From Saccharothrix syringae (GTDB taxonomy: Bacteria; Actinomycetota; Actinomycetes; Mycobacteriales; Pseudonocardiaceae): a stretch of 64,000 nucleotides of DNA. The stretch spans positions 1,736,001-1,800,000 of the forward strand of contig NZ_CP034550.1 in NCBI RefSeq assembly GCF_009498035.1, in the 5' to 3' direction. The translations under genes were made by a program, and so were the position numbers. Under the pieces are notes generated by a model. It did not search any database. It had not been told where the DNA came from and saw only the letters and a program-made list of their open reading frames with translations. How positions within the stretch are numbered: the stretch's first letter is position 1; each line of letters opens with the position of its first letter. Below, piece after piece: positions 20,095 to 26,775 of this stretch.

Positions 20095-20856
20095 ATGAGG
20101 GCGCAGATCGCCCAGCGCACGTTGCGAACCGACCGGTGGTGGCTGCCTCCGCTGGTCACGGTCGTGGGCCTGCTGTTGATCTCGGTCTACGCGGCCGTGC
20201 GCACGTTCATGGGCGACCACTACTGGGTGGACGAGTACCGCTACCTGACGCCCATGTACTCGCCGTGCCTGAGCCAGGAGTGCCTGCCCGCCGCGGCCCA
20301 CTTCGGCCGGCCGCTGCCCGAGCTGCCCGGGTTCCTCACCCCGCCCGTGGTGATCATCCCGTTCCTGCTCGGCTTCCGCGTGACCTGCTACTACTACCGC
20401 AAGGCGTACTACCGGGCGGCGTGGCTGTCCCCGCCCGCGTGCGCGGTCGCCGAACCCCACGGCCGCTACACCGGTGAGACCCGGTTCCCGCTCGTCGCGC
20501 AGAACCTGCACCGCTACTTCTTCTACGCCGCGTCGATCCTGCTGCTGATCAACATCTACGACGCGTTCTACGCGCTGACCGCCGGCGTGGGCGTGGGCAA
20601 CCTGGTGCTGCTGGTCAACGCGGGCCTGCTGGCCGCCTACACGCTGTCGTGCCACTCCTGCCGGCACATCGCGGGCGGGCGGCTCAAGCACTTCTCCAAG
20701 CACCCGGTGCGGTACTGGGCGTGGACGAAGATCTCCAAGCTCAACGCCCGGCACATGCAGCTCGCGTGGGCGTCGCTGATCTTCGTCTGCCTCACCGACC
20801 TCTACATCGCCCTGGTGTCCGCCGGGGTCGTCACCGACCTGCGAATCGTCAACTGA
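20095..20856 (+). CDS. Succinate dehydrogenase/fumarate reductase membrane anchor (Rv0249c type)
   Basis: A 253-residue protein with about five hydrophobic segments (for example PPLVTVVGLLLISVYAAV, PPVVIIPFLLGF, GVGNLVLLVNAGLLAAYTL). Candidate haem-ligand histidines are in VAQNLHRYFFYA and LSCHSCRHIAG. It anchors the flavoprotein and iron-sulfur subunits downstream and passes electrons to menaquinone. The single large anchor subunit and gene order match M. tuberculosis Rv0249c-0247c (Sdh1). ATG 20095 follows GAGGTGAGG. Confidence 0.88.
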   Translation: MRAQIAQRTLRTDRWWLPPLVTVVGLLLISVYAAVRTFMGDHYWVDEYRYLTPMYSPCLSQECLPAAAHFGRPLPELPGFLTPPVVIIPFLLGFRVTCYYYRKAYYRAAWLSPPACAVAEPHGRYTGETRFPLVAQNLHRYFFYAASILLLINIYDAFYALTAGVGVGNLVLLVNAGLLAAYTLSCHSCRHIAGGRLKHFSKHPVRYWAWTKISKLNARHMQLAWASLIFVCLTDLYIALVSAGVVTDLRIVN

Positions 20857-20865
20857 GGAGTGGTC

Positions 20866-22737
20866 TTGCCCGAGCTGGAACGGCATTCGTTCGACGTGCT
20901 CGTGATCGGTGCCGGTGGCGCCGGGCTGCGTGCCGCGATCGAGGCCAGGGAACACGGGATGCGCACGGCGGTGCTGTGCAAGTCGCTGTTCGGCAAGGCG
21001 CACACCGTCATGGCCGAGGGCGGCATCGCCGCGGCCATGGGCAACGTCAACGCCAACGACAACTGGCAGGTGCACTTCCGCGACACCATGCGCGGCGGGA
21101 AGTTCCTCAACAACTGGCGGATGGCCGAGCTGCACGCCAAGGAGGCGCCCGACCGGGTGTGGGAGCTGGAGACCTACGGCGCGCTGTTCGACCGGACCAA
21201 GGACGGGCGGATCAGCCAGCGCAACTTCGGCGGCCACGAGTACCCGCGGCTGGCGCACGTGGGCGACCGGACCGGGTTGGAGCTGATCCGCAGCCTCCAG
21301 CAGAAGGTCGTCTCGCTCCAGCAGGACGACTTCGCGCAGACCGGCGACCACGAGTCCCGGCTGCGGGTGTTCCAGGAGTTCACCGTCACCGACCTGGTCC
21401 TGGACGGCGACCGGGTCGCCGGCGCGTTCGGCTACTGGCGCGAGTCGGGCCGGTTCGTGCTGTTCGAGGCGCCCGCCGCGGTGCTCGCCACCGGCGGCAT
21501 CGGCAAGTCGTTCAAGGTGACGTCGAACTCGTGGGAGTACACCGGCGACGGCCACGCGCTGGCCCTGCGCGCCGGCGCGTCGCTGGTCAACATGGAGTTC
21601 GTCCAGTTCCACCCCACCGGCATGGTCTGGCCGCCGTCGGTGAAGGGCATCCTGGTCACCGAGTCGGTGCGCGGCGACGGCGGCGTGCTGCGCAACTCCG
21701 ACGGCAAGCGGTTCATGTTCGACTACGTCCCCGAGGTGTTCAAGGACAAGTACGCCGACAACGAGGCCGAGGCCGACCGCTGGTACACCGACCCGGACTC
21801 GAACCGCCGGCCGCCGGAGCTGCTGCCGCGCGACGAGGTGGCGCGGGCGATCAACGCCGAGGTCAAGGCGGGGCGCGGGTCCGAGCACGGCGGCGTGTTC
21901 CTCGACGTGTCCACCCGGATGCCCGCCGAGGAGATCACCCGGCGGCTGCCGTCGATGCACCACCAGTTCAAGGAGCTGGCCGACGTCGACATCACCGCCC
22001 AGCCCATGGAGGTCGGGCCGACCTGCCACTACGTGATGGGCGGCGTGCAGGTCGACCCGGACACCGCCGCGTCGTCGGTGCCGGGCCTGTTCGCGGCGGG
22101 CGAGGTGTCCGGCGGCATGCACGGCTCCAACCGGCTGGGCGGCAACTCCCTGTCCGACCTGCTGGTGTTCGGCAAGCGGGCCGGCGCGGGCGCCGCGTCC
22201 TACGTGGCCGGGCTCGCGCAGCGGCCGGTGTGCTCCGACGAGGCGGTGACCGAGGCCGAGCGGGTGGCCCTGGCGCCGTTCGACGGCACCGGCGGGGAGA
22301 ACCCGTACACCCTGCACATGGAGCTCCAGCAGGGCATGAACGACCTGGTGGGCATCATCCGGCGGGCCGAGGAGATGGACCAGGCGGTCAAGCGCCTCGA
22401 CGAGCTCAAGCGGCGCGCGGCGTCCGTGGTCGTCGAGGGGCACCGGCAGTTCAACCCCGGCTGGCACCTCGCGCTCGACCTGCGGAACATGCTGCTGGTC
22501 AGCGAGTGCGTGGCGCGGGCGGCGCTGCTGCGCACCGAGAGCCGCGGCGGGCACACCCGCGACGACTACCCGGGCATGGACCCGGAGTGGCGGCGCAGGC
22601 TGCTGGTGTGCCGGCTGTCCGGCGGCGAGGTCGAGGTGGTGGAGGAGCCGCAGGTGCCGATCCGGCCGGACCTGCTGGCCCTGTTCGAGCGCACCGAGCT
22701 GGAGAAGTACCTGACCGCGGGCGAACTGGAGGCGTGA
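20866..22737 (+). CDS. sdhA: Succinate dehydrogenase/fumarate reductase flavoprotein subunit
   Basis: A 623-residue FAD protein oxidising succinate to fumarate. It has the dinucleotide motif VIGAGGAGLRAAIEARE, the flavinylation-site context KAHTVMAEGGIAAAMG, the active-site region FVQFHPTGM, and the C-terminal FAD segment GLFAAGEVSGGMHGSNRLGG. TTG 20866 is preferred because GAGGAG lies 5 bases upstream; a GTG at 20860 would overlap that site. It sits 9 bases after the anchor gene and overlaps or abuts the iron-sulfur gene. Confidence 0.94.
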   Translation: MPELERHSFDVLVIGAGGAGLRAAIEAREHGMRTAVLCKSLFGKAHTVMAEGGIAAAMGNVNANDNWQVHFRDTMRGGKFLNNWRMAELHAKEAPDRVWELETYGALFDRTKDGRISQRNFGGHEYPRLAHVGDRTGLELIRSLQQKVVSLQQDDFAQTGDHESRLRVFQEFTVTDLVLDGDRVAGAFGYWRESGRFVLFEAPAAVLATGGIGKSFKVTSNSWEYTGDGHALALRAGASLVNMEFVQFHPTGMVWPPSVKGILVTESVRGDGGVLRNSDGKRFMFDYVPEVFKDKYADNEAEADRWYTDPDSNRRPPELLPRDEVARAINAEVKAGRGSEHGGVFLDVSTRMPAEEITRRLPSMHHQFKELADVDITAQPMEVGPTCHYVMGGVQVDPDTAASSVPGLFAAGEVSGGMHGSNRLGGNSLSDLLVFGKRAGAGAASYVAGLAQRPVCSDEAVTEAERVALAPFDGTGGENPYTLHMELQQGMNDLVGIIRRAEEMDQAVKRLDELKRRAASVVVEGHRQFNPGWHLALDLRNMLLVSECVARAALLRTESRGGHTRDDYPGMDPEWRRRLLVCRLSGGEVEVVEEPQVPIRPDLLALFERTELEKYLTAGELEA

Positions 22738-22739
22738 CG

Positions 22740-23489
22740 TTGGGGTACCAGGGGCACTTCCGGGTGTGGCGCGGTTCCGCCGAGGGCGGCGGCCTGGAGG
22801 ACTTCACCGTGGAGGTCAACGAGGGCGAGGTGGTCCTCGACGTGATCCACCGGCTGCAGGCCACGCAGGCGCCCGACCTGGCCGTGCGGTGGAACTGCAA
22901 GGCGGGCAAGTGCGGCTCGTGCTCGGCTGAGGTCAACGGCCGGCCGCGGCTGCTGTGCATGACGCGCATGTCGGTGTTCACCGAGGACGAGACGGTCACC
23001 GTGACGCCCATGCGCACCTTCCCGGTGATCCGCGACCTCGTCACGGACGTGTCGTACAACTACCGGAAGGCGCGGGAGGTGCCCGCGTTCCGGCCGCCGG
23101 TCGGCGTGGCGCCGGGGGAGTACCGGATGCAGCAGGTGGACGTGCAGCGCTCGCAGGAGTTCCGCAAGTGCATCGAGTGCTTCCTGTGCAACAACACCTG
23201 CCACGTGATCCGCGACCACGAGGAGAACAAGGAGGCGTTCGCCGGGCCGCGGTTCCTGATGCGGGTCGCCGAACTGGAGATGCACCCGCTGGACGCGGCG
23301 GACCGGGTGCGCGAGGCGCAGTCCGAGCACGGGCTGGGGCTGTGCAACATCACCAAGTGCTGCACCGAGGTGTGCCCGGAGCACATCAAGATCACCGACA
23401 ACGCGCTGATCCCGATGAAGGAGCGGGTGGCCGACCGCCGCTACGACCCGGTCACCTGGCTGGGCAACAAGCTGTTCCGCCGGTCGTGA
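22740..23489 (+). CDS. sdhB: Succinate dehydrogenase/fumarate reductase iron-sulfur subunit
   Basis: A 249-residue protein carrying the [2Fe-2S] ligands in WNCKAGKCGSCSAEVNG and the [4Fe-4S]/[3Fe-4S] ligands in CIECFLCNNTCHV and CNITKCCTEVCPEHI. It relays electrons from the FAD subunit to the membrane anchor. TTG 22740 is chosen since GGAGG ends 7 bases upstream; GTG 22734 overlaps the sdhA stop and has no room for a ribosome-binding site. It is the last gene of the operon, with a terminator just after it. Confidence 0.93.
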   Translation: MGYQGHFRVWRGSAEGGGLEDFTVEVNEGEVVLDVIHRLQATQAPDLAVRWNCKAGKCGSCSAEVNGRPRLLCMTRMSVFTEDETVTVTPMRTFPVIRDLVTDVSYNYRKAREVPAFRPPVGVAPGEYRMQQVDVQRSQEFRKCIECFLCNNTCHVIRDHEENKEAFAGPRFLMRVAELEMHPLDAADRVREAQSEHGLGLCNITKCCTEVCPEHIKITDNALIPMKERVADRRYDPVTWLGNKLFRRS

Positions 23490-23492
23490 GCG

Positions 23493-23537
23493 CGCGCGGG
23501 GTTCTCCGGGGCGCCCCGCCCCGGAAAACCCCGCGCG
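23493..23537 (+). terminator. Terminator of the sdh operon
   Basis: A 20-bp stem with one mismatch (23493-23512 with 23518-23537) and a 5-base loop begins 4 bases after the sdhB stop. There is no long T-run. Confidence 0.7.
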
Positions 23538-23596
23538 GTCCGGGGCCCCGCCGTGGCACGCTGGTGGTTCACCGTTCGCCGCCTGGGGGTACCCGC

Positions 23597-24373
23597 TTGC
23601 CCGCGTCGACCTCGCCCCACCCGAACCTCGCGGACTGGAAGCTCGAACCGTCCGGCTCGTCCTGGCTCCTCCGGTTCCGCTGCCCGCCGGAGGTCGCCGA
23701 CCACGTCTTCGGCGCCCTGCCCGACGCCGAACCGCTGCGCAACCGCGGCACCGACCCCCGCTGGCCCTACCGCCTGCGGCTCGACTCCGCCCCGCCCGCC
23801 GACCTGGCCGACTTCCTCGCGCTGCTGGGCGAGGTGCTGGTGGTCCCCGTCAACCACGAGGCCCTGGACGCCGTGCTGGCGCTCGACCACCGGATGCAGT
23901 TGGACGGCTCCGCGCGCACCGACCGCGCCGAGCAGCTGCACCTGGTCAAGCACGGCGGCGTGCCCGCCGAGGTCGACCGGGCCGGGCAGGAGCTGGTCGC
24001 GGCGCTGGCGGAGGCGGTGATCCGGCACGAGTGGTACGTCCGGGCGACCCGCGTGCTGCCGGTGCCCGGCCACGAACCGCCGCGGCCGGCGGCGAGCGTG
24101 CTGCTCGGCCTCGCGCTGGCGCAGGACCTCGGCCTGGGGCTCACCCCGGTCACCGGCCCGGCCCGCAAACCCGCCCGGCTGATGACCGCGCGCGAGCGCG
24201 TCGACCTGCTGTCGGCGTTCCGGGTCGACGAGGACCTGACCGGGCGCACGGTGCTCGTCGTGGACGACGCCTACCAGAGCGGCTACACCATGGCGGGCGT
24301 GGCGAACGCGGCCCGCCGCGCCGGCGCGACCACCGTGCTGGGCCTGACCGCGGTGTGGCACACCCGCCGCTAG
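23597..24373 (+). CDS. Phosphoribosyltransferase-fold protein
   Basis: A 258-residue protein whose C-terminus carries the PRPP-binding signature of type I phosphoribosyltransferases, VLVVDDAYQSGYTMAGVAN. The ~150-residue N-terminal region (KLEPSGSSWLLRFRCPPEVA) is not recognised. It may be a ComF-like or nucleobase-salvage enzyme; the substrate is unknown. TTG 23597 follows a GGGGG string at 23586-23590; an upstream GTG near 23563 is an alternative. Confidence 0.7.
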   Translation: MPASTSPHPNLADWKLEPSGSSWLLRFRCPPEVADHVFGALPDAEPLRNRGTDPRWPYRLRLDSAPPADLADFLALLGEVLVVPVNHEALDAVLALDHRMQLDGSARTDRAEQLHLVKHGGVPAEVDRAGQELVAALAEAVIRHEWYVRATRVLPVPGHEPPRPAASVLLGLALAQDLGLGLTPVTGPARKPARLMTARERVDLLSAFRVDEDLTGRTVLVVDDAYQSGYTMAGVANAARRAGATTVLGLTAVWHTRR

Positions 24374-24419
24374 TCCCGGTACCCGGCGCGGCCGGCGCGT
24401 CGCCGAGCGCGGGCCCGCT

Positions 24420-25235
24420 TCACCGGGGCAGCGGCTCCCGGCGGCTCAGCCAGTTCCCCGGCACGCCCGTGCGCGTGGCCACGACCCCGCCGACGACGGC
24501 CGCCGTGGTGTCCATGTCGCCGCCCGCCTCGACGCAGGCCCGCAGCGCGGCCGGGTAGTCGTCGGCGTGGGTGGCGGCCACCCACAGCGCGAACGGCACG
24601 GTGTCCTGCGCGATCGACCTCGACCCGTTGCCCAGCTCGTGCGCGGCCTCCCCGACGGACCGGCCCAGCAGCCCCCGCGCCCGCTCGACCCCCCGCCGCA
24701 CCTCGCCGTCGCCGAGGTGGTCGAGCACCGCGTCCAGCAGGTCGGGCCCCGGCAACGCCGCCGCGACCGCCACGGCCGCGGCGCCGGCCACCCCCTCCGG
24801 GTGCCCGTGCGTCACCTCCGCCTGCCGCACCGCCTGCGCCTTCGCCGTCACGGGGTCGCCGGCGAAGAACGCGCCCAGCGGCGCCACCCGCATCGCCGCG
24901 CCGTTGCCGCACGAGGGACCGCCCCGGTAGGCCGTCGCCGCCGCCTCCCGCCACGGCACGCCGTCGCGCACCCGGTGCAGCACCACCACCGCACCGGGCC
25001 CGTACCCCCGGTACGGGTCGCAGTGCTCGGCGAACGAGGCGGCCAGCCGGTCCTGGTCCACCTCGCCGTGCGCCAGGAGTTCGGCCAGCAGGAGGTGGGC
25101 CATCTCGGTGTCGTCGGTCCACGGCCAGGGACCCGGCGGGAACCGGTCGGTGCGGGGGCGGGCGAAGAACTGGGCGCCGAAGGCGTCGCCGACGGACAGG
25201 CCGTCGAGGGAGAGGAGCGCGGATTCGGGAGACAT
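24420..25235 (-). CDS. ADP-ribosylglycohydrolase family protein
   Basis: A 271-residue DraG/ARH-fold protein, which removes ADP-ribose from proteins or small molecules. Metal-site motifs are present: GDAFGAQF, WTDDTEMAHLL, SCGNGAAMRVAPLG, HGHPEGVAGA and the C-terminal GGDMDTTAAVVGG. Length is typical. ATG 25235 starts MSPESALLSLDGLSVGDAFG. No ADP-ribosyltransferase partner is nearby. It is convergent with the phosphoribosyltransferase gene. Confidence 0.88.
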   Translation of the reverse strand: MSPESALLSLDGLSVGDAFGAQFFARPRTDRFPPGPWPWTDDTEMAHLLLAELLAHGEVDQDRLAASFAEHCDPYRGYGPGAVVVLHRVRDGVPWREAAATAYRGGPSCGNGAAMRVAPLGAFFAGDPVTAKAQAVRQAEVTHGHPEGVAGAAAVAVAAALPGPDLLDAVLDHLGDGEVRRGVERARGLLGRSVGEAAHELGNGSRSIAQDTVPFALWVAATHADDYPAALRACVEAGGDMDTTAAVVGGVVATRTGVPGNWLSRREPLPR

Positions 25236-25254
25236 GTGCGGTCGAGGGTAGCCC

Positions 25255-25557
25255 TCACCACGCGTGGTGGACGGCGGAATGCCGGTGCCGGGCGGGCGCG
25301 ACGTCGTCGCGGGAGCACCGCAGGGCACGGCGCTCGGCCAGGCGGGCCGGCCGGGCGACCTCCCGGTCGCGGTGGTGGGCGCGCGGGAACGAGCGGACCT
25401 CGACCACGCGGCGCACCGCCTCGGGCCGCGGCCTCCGGCGGCGGGCGGCGCGCGGGCAGGCGGAGCTGTGGCGCAGGTCGTCGAGCACGACGGTGAGCCA
25501 CGCGCGACCGGGGCGGCGGGCGCGCGTGGAACGGGTGTGGTGGGTGGTGCGGGACAC
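25255..25557 (-). CDS. Arg-rich hypothetical protein (100 aa), uncertain
   Basis: GTG 25557 opens a 100-codon frame starting MSRTTHHTRSTRARRPGRAW, with LTVVLDDLRHSSACP and EAVRRVVEVRSFPRAHHRD later. The mixture of a hydrophobic/acidic core and basic ends is more protein-like than most antisense frames here, but there is no ribosome-binding site and no recognised family. It occupies most of the gap 25236-25756, which otherwise holds only a terminator. Confidence 0.35.
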   Translation of the reverse strand: MSRTTHHTRSTRARRPGRAWLTVVLDDLRHSSACPRAARRRRPRPEAVRRVVEVRSFPRAHHRDREVARPARLAERRALRCSRDDVAPARHRHSAVHHAW

Positions 25558-25671
25558 GATCGGCTCCCTCGGCGACACCGCCGGGTCCTTCCCGGCGGGG
25601 CTACCCGAAGCCGTGCGGACCCACCCTCGTCATCGGCGCGGCCGGAGCGCAACCGGCCTCGGAAAGCCGGA

Positions 25672-25698
25672 GGGCCCGGGACACGGGGTCCCGGGCTC
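25672..25698. terminator. Hairpin terminator downstream of the toxin-antitoxin operon
   Basis: An 11-bp stem with one mismatch (GGGCCCGGGAC/GTCCCGGGCTC) and a 5-base loop lies about 58 bases beyond the toxin stop. Confidence 0.6.
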
Positions 25699-25756
25699 AG
25701 GTACTGGTGGAGTGCACTTGTTCGTACCGTGCGCTATTCATCCAGCTGTCACTCGA

Positions 25757-26185
25757 TCAGCTGTCCTCGGTCCAGTAGCGCTGGAGCCTGGCGACCGCTT
25801 CGTCCTTGCTCATCCCGGCCACCTCGGACTCGGCGAGGCCGACACGCGTGATCAGCATGTGCACGAGGTCGGCGGGCAGGGCTGCCGCCGGCGGCTCAGG
25901 CGTCCCGCGAGCAGGTTTGACGCCATCCTGCACACATGACCAGAACGCCGGTTCGTCGACGTCGAGTTGATCGCGGAGGATGTGCTTCCAGATGCTCTGC
26001 CCGTAGCCGGTGCGGTCCACCGGGTGCGAGATGCGGGTGCGCAGAATCCTGCCGTCGACAAGATCGAGTTCGTAAGTGACGTGATGCGTTCCAGTTCGGC
26101 CGCGGGCGTCGCGCACCCGGCGCCATTCCTCGACCTGGCAGAACGCCTCGTGATCCTTGCGCGCCGGCTGCGGCCAGGAAGTCAC
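25757..26185 (-). CDS. Toxin of a type II toxin-antitoxin pair (cytotoxic translational repressor family)
   Basis: A 142-residue protein with the block HEAFCQVEEWRRVRDARGR, then GTHHVTYELDLVDGRILRTR and DYIWKHILRDQLD-like text (here IWKHILRDQLDVDEPAFW). This matches actinobacterial proteins annotated as cytotoxic translational repressors of toxin-antitoxin systems. GTG 26185 overlaps the antitoxin TGA (GTGA), giving the usual antitoxin-first coupled order. Activity (RNase or other) is not evident from motifs. The name rests on family recollection plus context. Confidence 0.72.
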   Translation of the reverse strand: MTSWPQPARKDHEAFCQVEEWRRVRDARGRTGTHHVTYELDLVDGRILRTRISHPVDRTGYGQSIWKHILRDQLDVDEPAFWSCVQDGVKPARGTPEPPAAALPADLVHMLITRVGLAESEVAGMSKDEAVARLQRYWTEDS

Positions 26186-26598
26186 CGCGCGGCACCGACA
26201 AGCCACTCGCGTAGCTGCTCGTCGTCGCTGAAGCTGATCAGCTGCACCAATCCCCACTTGTCACGGTGGTTCGGAGCGTCGAGCAGGCGCTGCTGCCAGT
26301 CTTCCGCGTACTCGCGCAGGGCGTCGATCATCTCGGTGATCGCTTCGTCGAACGACGCGCCATCAGCCGCCACCGGCAGCCCCGGGATGAACACCGACCA
26401 GCCGCCTGCCTCCGGGACGACCTGGGCGTGCGACGGAACGATCGATGCGAGGAAGTGGCGCAGCCGCTTGACATCCACGACGGCTGTCGTGGCTGAGTCA
26501 CGTCGAACCGTGGCGACTCGCCCCTGCTCCGCGGCATCCAGCAAGTCCTTCAGATGTGCGCGAGCATCGGTGTAGCTGTCGTAGTGAACAGCAGACAT
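26182..26598 (-). CDS. Antitoxin (Phd/YefM-like N-terminus, HicB-like middle)
   Basis: A 138-residue protein. Its start, YTDARAHLKDLLDAAEQGRVATVRRDSATTAVVDV, has the Phd/YefM pattern of DNA-binding antitoxins. The middle (WSVFIPGLPVAADGASFDEAITEMIDALREYAEDW) resembles a HicB partial RNase-H-fold domain. It neutralises the downstream toxin and probably represses the operon through the palindromes just upstream. ATG 26598 is the only good start. Coding GC is lower than in the neighbours, fitting an acquired module. Confidence 0.78.
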   Translation of the reverse strand: MSAVHYDSYTDARAHLKDLLDAAEQGRVATVRRDSATTAVVDVKRLRHFLASIVPSHAQVVPEAGGWSVFIPGLPVAADGASFDEAITEMIDALREYAEDWQQRLLDAPNHRDKWGLVQLISFSDDEQLREWLVGAAR

Positions 26599-26640
26599 GC
26601 CGGCCTCCCCGGGTGGTCCTCACAAGCATGCCTCCGAAGC

Positions 26641-26670
26641 CCAAGTACGTCAAGTACGTGACGTACTTGG
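26641..26670 (-). promoter_or_regulatory. Perfect palindrome upstream of the antitoxin gene
   Basis: Arms CCAAGTACGTCA and TGACGTACTTGG (12 bp, perfect) flank a 6-base centre; AAGTACGT recurs inside. It lies 43-72 bases upstream of the antitoxin ATG, where autorepression operators of type II systems are found. Confidence 0.7.
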
Positions 26671-26676
26671 GCCGAT

Positions 26677-26693
26677 GTTGCATTCAATGCAAC
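26677..26693 (-). promoter_or_regulatory. Second palindrome upstream of the antitoxin gene
   Basis: GTTGCATT-c-AATGCAAC is a perfect 8-bp inverted repeat, 79-95 bases upstream of the antitoxin ATG. Its sequence differs from the 26641 palindrome, so it may bind another factor or be a second operator. Confidence 0.5.
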
Positions 26694-26709
26694 CGTGAGC
26701 GGACATGGC

Positions 26710-26741
26710 AGAGCCGGGGCGACGACCGTCGCCCCGGCTCT
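26710..26741 (-). terminator. Terminator of nrdR-nrdJ
   Basis: A perfect 13-bp stem (AGAGCCGGGGCGA/TCGCCCCGGCTCT) with a 6-base loop lies about 35 bases downstream of the nrdJ stop. Confidence 0.75.
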
Positions 26742-26775
26742 GACCGGGTACTTCACCTGCTCAAGGCGCTCAGGG

